The notes under the pieces are model-generated. The model ran no database searches. It was not told where the DNA came from and was given only the letters and a program-made list of their open reading frames with translations. The translations under genes were made by a program, and so were the position numbers. A stretch of 64,000 nucleotides of DNA from Kineothrix alysoides (GTDB lineage Bacteria > Bacillota > Clostridia > Lachnospirales > Lachnospiraceae). Within the stretch, counting starts at the first letter, position 1; every line of letters begins with the position of its first letter. The DNA lies in the NCBI RefSeq assembly GCF_000732725.1, contig NZ_JPNB01000002.1, forward strand, positions 744,001-808,000. Reading direction: 5' to 3'. Of this stretch, positions 24,753-32,479 are shown piece after piece.

Positions 24753-25760
24753 ATGAAAGAGAAAAAATACGGTTTTAGAGCAGCGGTTTGTCTGTCTCTC
24801 CTTTTAACAGTTGTCCTCATAGCTCTTATGGTGGGTAGCTATCACATATCTCCTTTTCAGATAGTACAAACCCTATTAGGAAGCGGGAGCAAGCTGCAGA
24901 ATTTCACCGTTTTTCAGATACGCCTGCCAAGAATTGTTCTGGCTGTCATCGTAGCGTCAGCACTCGGCGTTTCGGGAGGAATCCTTCAGGGCATTACAAG
25001 AAATCCCCTGGCAGAACCGGGGATGATCGGAATTAATGCAGGAGCCGCATTATTCGTGGTACTCTGGATTTCGGCAGGAACTACCGACTATTACTCCACC
25101 CTTCCGGTTCTTACTATTCTGGGAATGCCTCTGCTGGCGATGACAGGATCCTTGCTTTCCGTAGGGCTTATTTACCTTCTTTCCTCCAAGAGTGGCATCC
25201 GTCCTGTTCGCTTTATTCTTACGGGAATCGGAGTAAACGGCGGCATTTTAGCTGTGATTTCCTTTTATCAGCTAAGCATGTCCAAAGGGGATTACAATCA
25301 GGTACTGACTTGGACTAACGGAAGCCTCTGGGGCAGCAACTGGAACTATATCCTCCTGACAGCACCTCTAGTCATTCTCCTAATCGGGGCAGTGCTATTT
25401 CGCAGTAAGAACCTGGATGTGCTGGCTCTGGGTGATGAACTGGCGGCAGGAGTAGGGTTATCCGTACCAAAGGAACGTTTGCTCTTTCTGCTTCTTGCCA
25501 CTTTTTTGGCGGCACTTGCCACCTCTGTTGCCGGAAGCATAGCATTTTTGGGACTTTTAGGGCCGCAAATCGCCAAAAGACTCACAGGCCCGGTACATGG
25601 CAAAATGCTTCCCATGGCAGCTTTGATCAGCAGCATTCTTTTAGTAGGAGCCGATGTTATAGCAAAAAATCTGTTTTCCCCTCTGGAGATTCCGGTCGGA
25701 ATCGTCGTATCCATAGTGGGGGTTCCGTATTTTATTTACTTGATGATAAAGGAAAGATAG
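24753..25760 (+). CDS. FecCD-family ABC permease, second subunit
   Basis: A 335-residue permease with the same pattern as its neighbour: FQIRLPRIVLAVIVASALG, SGGILQGITRNPLAEPGMIG and AFLGLLGPQIAKRLTGPVHG. About ten transmembrane helices are visible. The two permeases are paralogues, so the importer uses a heterodimer. It follows directly on the previous stop codon, consistent with coupled translation. Confidence 0.95.
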   Translation: MKEKKYGFRAAVCLSLLLTVVLIALMVGSYHISPFQIVQTLLGSGSKLQNFTVFQIRLPRIVLAVIVASALGVSGGILQGITRNPLAEPGMIGINAGAALFVVLWISAGTTDYYSTLPVLTILGMPLLAMTGSLLSVGLIYLLSSKSGIRPVRFILTGIGVNGGILAVISFYQLSMSKGDYNQVLTWTNGSLWGSNWNYILLTAPLVILLIGAVLFRSKNLDVLALGDELAAGVGLSVPKERLLFLLLATFLAALATSVAGSIAFLGLLGPQIAKRLTGPVHGKMLPMAALISSILLVGADVIAKNLFSPLEIPVGIVVSIVGVPYFIYLMIKER

Positions 25761-25772
25761 GAGGTTACGGGA

Positions 25773-26558
25773 ATGGGAATTGAAATTAAAAATCTACAGG
25801 CAGCATACGAGGACAGAATCATCATTCCGGACGCCAGCCTCGTCATACCGAAGGGAAAAGTAACGATGCTAATCGGTCCTAACGGCTGCGGCAAGTCTAC
25901 GCTGCTAAAGTCAATCGCAAGAACGATTCCTGCAAAAAGAGGCAGTATTTATCTTCACGGAGAAGACATCCGGAGAATGCCGCCCAAAAGCCTCGCCAAG
26001 AAAATGGCAGTACTGCCCCAGAGTCCCTTGGTTCCCGAAGGAATACAAGTAAAGGAGCTGGTGGCATACGGGCGATTTCCCTATCAAAAGCCATTGTCCG
26101 GCCTGAAAAGGGCGGATCACGAAATAATTCGCTGGGCTATGGAAAAAACGGGAGTTCTGGAGCTTGAGGAGCGAAGGGTAGAAGAATTATCAGGCGGTCA
26201 AAGGCAGCGCGTCTGGATTTCTCTGGCGCTGGCTCAGAAAACCGGAGTTCTGCTCCTGGACGAGCCCACCACTTATCTGGATATGGCCCACCAATTAGAG
26301 ATTCTGGAGCTGCTGCGCAAATTGAACCACGAAGAGAAGACCACCATTGTCATGGTCATTCACGAGTTAAATCACGCTTCCAAATTTGCTGACCATATCA
26401 TCGGCATGAAACAGGGACATATCCTGTTCGAGGGTACTCCCAAGGAAGTGATTCACGTAGAAAATCTAAGAAAGCTCTATGAAATTGAGGCGGTGCTTAT
26501 GGAAAATAAGGATAAGGGTTATCCGATTTGTATGGATTACTCCTTGATATGTGAATAA
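25773..26558 (+). CDS. ABC importer ATPase of the FecE type
   Basis: A 261-residue ATPase. Walker A is GPNGCGKST near residue 37, the signature is LSGGQRQRVWISLALA near 138, Walker B is VLLLDEPTTYLD and the switch histidine is in VMVIHELNHA. A GGAGGTTACGGGA site lies ahead of the ATG. It powers the two FecCD permeases. A strong terminator follows at 26701, which closes the operon. Confidence 0.96.
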   Translation: MGIEIKNLQAAYEDRIIIPDASLVIPKGKVTMLIGPNGCGKSTLLKSIARTIPAKRGSIYLHGEDIRRMPPKSLAKKMAVLPQSPLVPEGIQVKELVAYGRFPYQKPLSGLKRADHEIIRWAMEKTGVLELEERRVEELSGGQRQRVWISLALAQKTGVLLLDEPTTYLDMAHQLEILELLRKLNHEEKTTIVMVIHELNHASKFADHIIGMKQGHILFEGTPKEVIHVENLRKLYEIEAVLMENKDKGYPICMDYSLICE

Positions 26559-26891
26559 AAATACCTATTGACGCCCCTTTTTCCTTTTATCGTCTTAAAG
26601 TCATAAAAATTAATAAATAAATTTTTACAGTTCCTCAATTGAGCACATGGTCAGGTTTGAGAAAAAAACACGGTTCATAGACCATATACACAATGGGATA
26701 AAAGCCCGGGAGATATTTTCTAATTCTCCCGGGCTTTTTTACTGCCTGAGTTTTCTCATAAAATTTCTTCATAAAATAATTTTCTATAAAACAAATAAGA
26801 TATTCGCAATAAGCGAAAAGTGTTGTACAATAAGTCTAATTAATCAGAAAAGAAAAATCTCAAAAAATCATAGAAAAAGAAGGGGCATACT
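26559..26891 (+). other. Intergenic: operon end and promoter of the next gene
   Basis: The 333 bases hold the terminator at 26701-26740 and then an AT-rich stretch with the inverted repeat TTCGC-GCGAA near 26803-26817 and a short TTGTACAA palindrome near 26823. These probably belong to the promoter of the flavodoxin/ferredoxin gene that follows. I see no gene. Confidence 0.6.
26701..26740 (+). terminator. Rho-independent terminator of the iron importer operon
   Basis: A perfect 13-bp stem AAAGCCCGGGAGA with its complement, an 11-base loop and a run of T residues to 26740. It is the strongest terminator in the window. Confidence 0.95.
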
Positions 26892-27776
26892 ATGAGCAAC
26901 CGGAATATACCGTTTCAAGATATAACCTTAGCCTACTTTTCGGGAACAGGCTGTACGAAAGCCGCCGTTTCCTGCTTTGAAAGCCGGCTTGCCGGACTTG
27001 GAATCCACACCAGCACAATCTGCATCTCCTCCGATAGCTCCGGCAGTGTCGGAACCTCGGATTTGCTGATTGTTTTTTCTCCGGTATATGCATTCCGCCT
27101 GACTTCCATCGTCGAAGACTGGGTAAAACGGCTGCCTGATGCCCAAAATACATACGCCGCCATCATATCTGTTTCCGGAGGCGGAGAGATTTCGCCCAAT
27201 ACTGCTTGTCGGACCCTTTGTAAACGCATTTTAATAAGAAAGGGTTACCACTTTGTGTATGAAAATATGCTGGTAATGCCCTCCAACTTCGCATCCCATG
27301 CCGGAGCACAGCTAAACAAACAGCTAATCGATTCTTTACCTAAAAAGGCCGCACAGATGATTGATGATATTTTATCCGGGAAAAAAAATAACACACACCC
27401 TAAGTTTCAGGATAGGCTCTTTGCCTCAATCGGGAAAGCGGAGCATCTGGGCGCAAAGTTTTTCGGGGCCTTCATCCGCACGTCAAGCCATTGTAATCAG
27501 TGCGGACTATGTATTAAAAGCTGTCCAAAGAGGAATATCCGAATGAAAGAGGGAAAGCCCGCCTTCGGCTTCCATTGTATGCTATGCTTAAGGTGTATTT
27601 ATGCCTGCCCTCAAAAAGCCCTTTCTCCGGGAATACTCAAATTTTTCGTATTAAAGGAGGGCTTCGACTTAAAGGCTATGAGTAAGGCTCCTGACCCAGG
27701 AAAAGATCAGAATGTACAGGAGTATTCTGCCGCCGAGCAGCTTCTTTGGAAGGGTGTTCTCGATTACCTGGAATAA
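26892..27776 (+). CDS. EFR1-type flavodoxin/ferredoxin fusion protein
   Basis: A 294-residue cytoplasmic redox protein. The N-terminal 150 residues have a flavodoxin-like fold with YFSGTGCTKAAV at the FMN phosphate loop. Two [4Fe-4S] motifs follow near residues 198 and 224: CNQCGLCIKSCPKRN and CMLCLRCIYACPQKA. Such fusions are common in clostridia as small electron shuttles, with partners mostly unknown. Its place after the iron importer suggests a role such as siderophore reduction or iron-dependent redox work, which is inference. An AAGGGG site precedes the ATG. Confidence 0.88.
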   Translation: MSNRNIPFQDITLAYFSGTGCTKAAVSCFESRLAGLGIHTSTICISSDSSGSVGTSDLLIVFSPVYAFRLTSIVEDWVKRLPDAQNTYAAIISVSGGGEISPNTACRTLCKRILIRKGYHFVYENMLVMPSNFASHAGAQLNKQLIDSLPKKAAQMIDDILSGKKNNTHPKFQDRLFASIGKAEHLGAKFFGAFIRTSSHCNQCGLCIKSCPKRNIRMKEGKPAFGFHCMLCLRCIYACPQKALSPGILKFFVLKEGFDLKAMSKAPDPGKDQNVQEYSAAEQLLWKGVLDYLE

Positions 27777-27851
27777 TGGGAACTGCCGTTTTTCGGTACA
27801 AATAGGCTCAAAGCGGTTGCATCTTCCGGCATTAACTGTTATAGTAATACT

Positions 27852-29522
27852 ATGAGATTTTTTAATACACTAAAAGAGGTTTTTATATCATCACTGCCCC
27901 TAGCGGCAGTAATCATTATCGTTTGTGTTTTTGTGGCTCCCATGGAGAACGCATTCGATTATGTCAAGTTAATAGTTGGTTATATGAGTGTTGTTCTGGG
28001 ACAGTCGCTGTTTTTGGATGGTTTGAGCATCAGTATTCTGCCTATCGGCAAGCTGGTGGGAAGCTCCCTCGTGAAGCTGAAAAAAGCCATATTTATCATT
28101 TTCTTCGGCTTTGTATTCGGTTTGCTCGCTACGGTTGCTGAACCTGCTTTGGCAGTTCTCGCCCGTCAGACACATATGATTATGAACATTATCGATGAGA
28201 CACTGTTCATATGGATTATGGGTTCTGGCATCGGTGTGCTGGTCGGGTTTGCTTTGTATCGAATCATGAAGGATCTGAATATCAAGATTGTATTTGCTAT
28301 ACTTTACATTGCAATTTTTGTTGTCGTCTTTTTTGTACCTGAAGAATTTATCGCATTGGCTTTTGACGGAAGCGGTGCAACCACCGGTGATATTTCCGTT
28401 CCCTTTATACTGGCTCTGGGCTTAGGTGTTTCCGGTACTATGTCAAAGCACAAGGCTAACGAGGACACATTCGGAATCATTGGGCTTGCATCGGTAGGTC
28501 CTATTTTAGCGCTGTTTTTCTACGGTATCATTTTAAATGCCGTACATGGAGGAGTCCTTCCGCCGGCCGGAGTATATGATCCGGGCGCGGCAGAAAGCTT
28601 AGGAGCGATTATCCAGTCGAATATATCCGGCGTCGCCCTGGCCCTCTTTCCAATTGTAATCGTATATTTACCGTTTCAATTTCTGCTGATAAAGCTTCCT
28701 AAAAAGGAACTGATTCAAATATTGCTCGGCTCCATTTCCACCTACGTGGGCCTTCTCATTTTCTTGTCAGGAATTGATTTCGGCTTTGCGTTTGCGGGCA
28801 AATATATCGGTGAAGTGTTTTTGGATGCCTCGCGTCCGGGATGGTTCAAATGGTTGCTGCTCTTGGTGGGCTTCGTACTCGGAGTCGCCATTACGCTTTC
28901 CGAACCTGCCGTTACGGTACTCGGTGAACAGCTCGAGGAAATTACCAACGGTCATATTAAGAAAATAACGATACGCTCTACACTTGCTATCGGTATTGGG
29001 TTTGCTGCGCTATTTTCCATGGTAAAGATATTAACACAGATAAATATACTCTGGTTTTTGGTTCCGCTTTACGCTATAGCTCTTATTATGATGAAATTCA
29101 CTTCGAATCTCTTTGTGGGATTGGCCTTCGATTCAGGCGGAGTTACCGGTGGTGCCCTGACATCGGCATTTTTAACTCCCCTTACCTTAGGCGCAGCTCA
29201 GGCTGTTGCTGATTTGGAAGGTGCAGGTGCACAGTCGATTTTGACAAACGGATTCGGAATTATTGCCTTTATTTCCGTAACACCATTAATTGCTGTTCAG
29301 GCTTTGGGCATTATTTACGATATAAGACTTAGAAAAACACAAAAACTTATCGAAGAAAACGAGTTGGCAGAAATTCATGAATTGGAATCACTCGTCTTGC
29401 AAGCTACATCTGCAGATTCTGACGCCGGTTCTTCATCTAAGAAAATCGGCAGGCGCCGTAAAAATAGAAAATTTAAGCATAGGGGTTCCCCCATGGAGGA
29501 TAGAAGAAGTGATACACGATGA
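27852..29522 (+). CDS. DUF1538 integral membrane protein
   Basis: A 556-residue membrane protein made of two similar halves. Each half contains a conserved acidic segment: ATVAEPALAVLARQ near residue 97 and ITLSEPAVTVLGEQ near 345, and each has a glycine-rich block, ALAFDGSGATTGDIS near 175 and GLAFDSGGVTGGALT near 423. This internal repeat is typical of inverted-repeat transporters. About twelve helices and a basic C-terminal tail are visible. Function is not established. Two PII-like genes follow directly and overlap its end, so a nucleotide or metabolite signal probably controls it. No good ribosome site precedes the ATG. Confidence 0.85.
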   Translation: MRFFNTLKEVFISSLPLAAVIIIVCVFVAPMENAFDYVKLIVGYMSVVLGQSLFLDGLSISILPIGKLVGSSLVKLKKAIFIIFFGFVFGLLATVAEPALAVLARQTHMIMNIIDETLFIWIMGSGIGVLVGFALYRIMKDLNIKIVFAILYIAIFVVVFFVPEEFIALAFDGSGATTGDISVPFILALGLGVSGTMSKHKANEDTFGIIGLASVGPILALFFYGIILNAVHGGVLPPAGVYDPGAAESLGAIIQSNISGVALALFPIVIVYLPFQFLLIKLPKKELIQILLGSISTYVGLLIFLSGIDFGFAFAGKYIGEVFLDASRPGWFKWLLLLVGFVLGVAITLSEPAVTVLGEQLEEITNGHIKKITIRSTLAIGIGFAALFSMVKILTQINILWFLVPLYAIALIMMKFTSNLFVGLAFDSGGVTGGALTSAFLTPLTLGAAQAVADLEGAGAQSILTNGFGIIAFISVTPLIAVQALGIIYDIRLRKTQKLIEENELAEIHELESLVLQATSADSDAGSSSKKIGRRRKNRKFKHRGSPMEDRRSDTR

Positions 29523-29826
29523 TGTTCCGTCTTGTCTGGAATTTTTAACTATAATCGCCGGAAGAAAGCTGAAGGCTTCTCTTATTGAATCGTTGTCGGC
29601 AGAGGGCGGACGGCTGATAACCGTCATGTATGGAAAGGGCTCAGTCAAAACCGATTATCTTCGGGATATGTTCGGGCTGGTGCCAGAGGAGAATAAGGTC
29701 GTAATAACCTGCCTTCTTCCTTGTAAAAAGGTTGACACAGTAATGGATATGCTGGTCAGCAAGTTTCATTTCGACAAACCGAACACGGGTATCGCATTTA
29801 CCGTACCCATTAACATTACTTTTTAA
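29509..29826 (+). CDS. PII-like signalling protein, first copy
   Basis: A 105-residue protein from a GTG at 29509, chosen because GGAGG lies ten bases upstream, inside the end of the DUF1538 gene (14-base overlap). The pattern LTIIAGRKLKASLIESLSAE, a glycine-containing T-loop region GKGSVKTDYLRDMFG, and FDKPNTGIAFTVPI at the end fit the GlnB/PII superfamily ferredoxin-like fold. The canonical T-loop Tyr of GlnB is not evident, so it is a divergent PII. It is likely to bind the DUF1538 protein. Confidence 0.75.
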   Translation: MIHDDVPSCLEFLTIIAGRKLKASLIESLSAEGGRLITVMYGKGSVKTDYLRDMFGLVPEENKVVITCLLPCKKVDTVMDMLVSKFHFDKPNTGIAFTVPINITF

Positions 29827-29843
29827 TTTTGGAGGAATTAACG

Positions 29844-30185
29844 GTGACAGAATCTAATCCTAAAAAAGCATTATATATTATAGTAAACATTGGCTTCGCC
29901 GATGAAATTGCGGAAATCATGCGCAAGGAAGGTGCAGGCGGAGCAACGATCATGAATGCCCGCGGTTCAGGTCCTATGCCAAAATCCATTTTAGGAATCA
30001 CTATTGATACTGAGAAGGAAATCATTCTCAGCGTAGTAGATGAGGAAATGAGCGAGAAAATCATTCATGCCGTAAGGCAAAAAGCGGGTCTCGGCACTCC
30101 GTGCAACAGTATCTGCTTTACGATGCCGGTGGATAAATTTGTTATGACACATGTATCAGAACCATCGAACGAACCGACAAAATAA
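29844..30185 (+). CDS. PII-like signalling protein, second copy
   Basis: A 113-residue protein from a GTG at 29844 with GGAGG nine bases before it. It has the PII fold pattern ALYIIVNIGFADEIAEIMRK, GAGGATIMNARGSG in the T-loop and KAGLGTPCNSICFTMPVDK near the end; the last is close to the C-terminal GxGxxGxxF-type region of PII proteins. It differs clearly from the first copy, so the two may sense different ligands or form a mixed trimer. The terminator at 30198 ends the three-gene operon. Confidence 0.82.
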   Translation: MTESNPKKALYIIVNIGFADEIAEIMRKEGAGGATIMNARGSGPMPKSILGITIDTEKEIILSVVDEEMSEKIIHAVRQKAGLGTPCNSICFTMPVDKFVMTHVSEPSNEPTK

Positions 30186-30197
30186 TGAGGAAAACAG

Positions 30198-30235
30198 AAA
30201 TGCTTGCCATAAGTAACGGCAAGCATTTATTTGTT
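30198..30235 (+). terminator. Terminator of the DUF1538/PII operon
   Basis: AAATGCTTGCC and its exact complement with a nine-base loop, followed by a T-rich tail (ATTTGTTCTTT). Confidence 0.85.
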
Positions 30236-30263
30236 CTTTAAAAGGAAAGTGATCCTTTTAAAG
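30236..30263. repeat. Second hairpin between convergent genes
   Basis: CTTTAAAAGGA and its exact complement flank six bases. It directly follows the terminator and precedes the 79-bp repeat at the end of the flavodoxin gene, and may terminate the minus-strand transcript. Confidence 0.6.
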
Positions 30264-30271
30264 AAAAGTGT

Positions 30272-30350
30272 ATGCGCAGCTACGCGCGCGGAACAAATGC
30301 TGTGCTGTCGGTGTTTTTAGCTGCGAAGGTGGGCGACGCACACATTTGTT
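30272..30350 (+). repeat. 79-bp dispersed structured repeat, copy 1
   Basis: Matches the complement of 43902-43980 at 64 of 79 positions with no gaps. It contains an imperfect long hairpin: AACAAATGCTGTGCT near the middle pairs with GCACACATTTGTT at the right end. The A-to-T change in one arm relative to the other copy is matched by a T-to-A change in the other arm, so pairing is kept. It overlaps the last 24 codons of the flavodoxin gene. Confidence 0.75.
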
Positions 30351-30807
30351 CTACGAACTCGCTGACTTTCTCCTGTGTAAGTTCTTCATTCTTCTTTGCA
30401 TTGATTAAGCTCAAGGTTCCGTCCATACGCCCTAACTTCTCGTTCAGCTTAACGATACATTTCTCTGCGTCACCGCCCGCACTGCAGATAAAAGCAGCCG
30501 TCACTTTGTTTCTCATATCATTATTTTCCAGAAAGGTATTGATGGGCGATGCCGGTCTGCTGTTCCAGATAGGCATTCCAATAACAACCCTGTCATAATC
30601 TGCCGGATTATATAGGTATGGTTTTAGCCTGGGCCTTTCTCCAAAAGTGGCCGCTTTACCGCAAAAGATGTACTTGCCTATGGTACTGCGGGGATATTCT
30701 TTTATTGGTTCAAGAGCCATAATATCAGCATCCATCTTCCTGGCAATCAGTTCGGCAGCAAATTTTGCATTCCCGCTCATCGAATAATATACCACTAATG
30801 TCTTCAT
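30280..30807 (-). CDS. Flavodoxin-family protein
   Basis: A 175-residue FMN-binding protein. The phosphate-binding loop is YYSMSGNAKFAAELIA at residues 7-22, with VVIGMPIWNSRPASPINTFL near 78 and AAFICSAGGDAEKC near 108 as in the short flavodoxins/NADPH-quinone reductase-like group. It acts as an electron carrier in the cytoplasm. It begins four bases after the PadR regulator, so the two form an operon. The last 24 residues (from about MCASPTF on) are encoded by a dispersed repeat, so the natural C terminus may have been replaced. Confidence 0.87.
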   Translation of the reverse strand: MKTLVVYYSMSGNAKFAAELIARKMDADIMALEPIKEYPRSTIGKYIFCGKAATFGERPRLKPYLYNPADYDRVVIGMPIWNSRPASPINTFLENNDMRNKVTAAFICSAGGDAEKCIVKLNEKLGRMDGTLSLINAKKNEELTQEKVSEFVEQMCASPTFAAKNTDSTAFVPRA

Positions 30808-30811
30808 CTTT

Positions 30812-31363
30812 CTATTTCTCCTCCTTATTTTTCAATATTTCTTCCGCTTCCCCGCACCACTCCAGATAAGCACGATATGTCCGTATTCCGAATCTGACGG
30901 TAAGAAGATAATATTCGTGAGCTGCTTCCATATCCTTCACCTTTTCCAGTATTTCCTCCGAGGCCATAAGATAGGGAAGCTCCTGCTCTATTTTTTTTCT
31001 AAACTCTTTGATATGGTTCAGCGTCTGCTCCGCTCCTGCTTCACTGCCAAAAAACAGTTTGAGCAGCGTCTCATAACGAAGCTCATCCTTTTCCACCGGA
31101 AGAGTGAGCCATTTTCCCAAATAAGCGTGTCCTGCATCCGTAATAGTGTAAATCAGTTTGCCTCTGCTGCTGTCTCCGTCCTCCCGCTTTGTGGCGAGCC
31201 CTCGCTCCACCAGGCCGCTCAAGGTCGGGTATATACTTCCGTAGCTTGCACCCCAGAAATATTTAAGTGAGGTATCCATTCTCTTCTTTATTTCGTATCC
31301 GGTTAGCTCGTCGTGGCTGAGCAATCCTAAAATTACACAATCCAGTTTCTTTTCCGATGCCAT
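30812..31363 (-). CDS. PadR-family transcriptional regulator
   Basis: A 183-residue repressor. The N-terminal winged helix has CVILGLLSHDELTGYEIKKR, SYGSIYPTLSGLVERGL and SRGKLIYTITDAG, which are the PadR marks. The C-terminal half is a coiled helical dimer domain (TLNHIKEFRKKIEQELPYL) of the Vir/AphA type. It is probably an autoregulator that also controls the flavodoxin gene behind it. The start codon follows an AGAAGAGAAGAA site. Confidence 0.92.
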   Translation of the reverse strand: MASEKKLDCVILGLLSHDELTGYEIKKRMDTSLKYFWGASYGSIYPTLSGLVERGLATKREDGDSSRGKLIYTITDAGHAYLGKWLTLPVEKDELRYETLLKLFFGSEAGAEQTLNHIKEFRKKIEQELPYLMASEEILEKVKDMEAAHEYYLLTVRFGIRTYRAYLEWCGEAEEILKNKEEK

Positions 31364-31375
31364 TTCTTCTCTTCT

Positions 31376-31556
31376 TTCACTCTTGCTTTCTACTTTTATT
31401 TCACTCTTGCTTCTTGCTTTCCATTCACTCTTGCTTCTTACTTCCTATCTCGCTTTTACTTCTTGCCTTCTATCTCGCTCTTACTTCTTGATTTCTATCT
31501 CGCTCTTACTTCTTGATTTCTATCTCGCTCTTACTTCTTGATTTCTATCTCGCTCC
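31376..31556. repeat. Tandem repeat, 25-bp unit, polypyrimidine
   Basis: Three exact 25-bp units run from 31471 to 31545 (each starts TATCTCGCTC and ends CTTGATTTC), preceded by a unit with three changes at 31446-31470 and by three more degenerate 24-25 bp units back to 31376, and followed by a partial unit to about 31556. The plus strand is almost all C and T. The array fills the padR upstream region and enters the 3' end of the next minus-strand gene. Confidence 0.9.
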
Positions 31557-32293
31557 CCGTTTTTATTTTCAGGTCTCATTTTATAATATAATACATTTTG
31601 CGGACATAAATCAATACATGCGCCGCATTGGATACATTCTATACTGGTTATTTTTCCTGCTTTCACCATCTCTTTTACCTCTAATCCCATAGGGCAGCTT
31701 CGATCACACTTTCCGCAGGAAATACATTTTTCTTTATTAGCTGATACATGGAGTCCCGGCAAATGCAGCAAGTCGCGCAGTTTCGTTCCAATTACCATAA
31801 AAGGAGCCATCCAGCAAAAATAATGGCAGAATACTCTTTTTCCCCCTAGAATAGATGGGATGAATATGAGCACTATGATCCCGTAATAAATGATGTATGT
31901 ATAAATGTTTGCCACGGAAATCCCGTGATCCGTTTGAAAGAAAAAATCTACTCCGGTAATTTCCCCTTTATAAAAATAGCAGAAGGCAACTGCTCCGATC
32001 CACAGAAACCAGATAACGTATTTGATATAGTTTCTAACGCCTTGCTTCGGTCTTCTGTCGTTAATCATAAAGGCGCATTCCTGAAGTCCGCCCGCAGGAC
32101 AGGCATAGGCACAGAAAATTCTTCCAAAAGGAATCGAAAGTAAGAACATCAGCAGGAACATAATAAAGCTCCCGTTGATAATTCCATTCAATCCGGCATT
32201 AATAATGAGCACCGGAGAAAAATAATATAGGGTAATGGGAAACAAAAGCAAGGCTATTATAAGAAATAGTTTCCTAATATTCTGTCGCTTCAT
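31520..32293 (-). CDS. NapH-like membrane ferredoxin (polyferredoxin)
   Basis: A 257-residue membrane protein with four or five transmembrane helices. The first cysteine cluster CAYACPAGGLQEC lies after the second helix, and two classical [4Fe-4S] motifs, CISCGKCDRSCPMG and CIQCGACIDLCPQN, lie near residues 190 and 220. The pattern suits NapH/CcoG-like proteins that pass electrons across or along the membrane. I start at the ATG at 32293, which has GGAGGAG upstream. The last residues (GERDRNQEVRAR) are encoded by the 25-bp tandem array, so the tail length probably varies between strains. Confidence 0.87.
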   Translation of the reverse strand: MKRQNIRKLFLIIALLLFPITLYYFSPVLIINAGLNGIINGSFIMFLLMFLLSIPFGRIFCAYACPAGGLQECAFMINDRRPKQGVRNYIKYVIWFLWIGAVAFCYFYKGEITGVDFFFQTDHGISVANIYTYIIYYGIIVLIFIPSILGGKRVFCHYFCWMAPFMVIGTKLRDLLHLPGLHVSANKEKCISCGKCDRSCPMGLEVKEMVKAGKITSIECIQCGACIDLCPQNVLYYKMRPENKNGERDRNQEVRAR

Positions 32294-32315
32294 AAAACTC
32301 CTCCATGTATCAGTT

Positions 32316-32337
32316 TGATATATAATATCATATATCA
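32316..32337. promoter_or_regulatory. AT-rich inverted repeat before the polyferredoxin gene
   Basis: TGATATAT and its exact complement ATATATCA flank six bases, 23 bases upstream of the start codon, in a longer run of related TGATAT/ATATCA half-sites up to 32350. A regulator site is likely; the regulator is not known. Confidence 0.5.
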
Positions 32338-32411
32338 TATTGATATATATAGCAACTACTTTTTTCATAAATTTCTTATCCAAGCTAAAATTTAAACTTT
32401 ACTGTTGCAAA

Positions 32412-32435
32412 TTATATTAACTCGAGTTAATATAA
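32412..32435. promoter_or_regulatory. Perfect 24-bp palindrome, candidate TetR operator
   Basis: Arms TTATATTAA and TTAATATAA around CTCGAG form an exact palindrome, 45 bases before the membrane-protein start. The second gene of this operon encodes a TetR-family regulator, and TetR proteins bind such sites, so autoregulation is a direct suggestion. Confidence 0.7.
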
Positions 32436-32479
32436 ATATAATGTTACACAAAACTACAATTCTAATTTGGAGGTTTATT

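Noticed and set aside
26647-26895. 82-residue protein upstream of the flavodoxin/ferredoxin gene
   Set aside because: The frame passes through the strong terminator hairpin and has no ribosome binding site.
31376-31556. CRISPR array
   Set aside because: Units are directly adjacent without unique spacers, and no cas genes are near. It is a simple tandem repeat.
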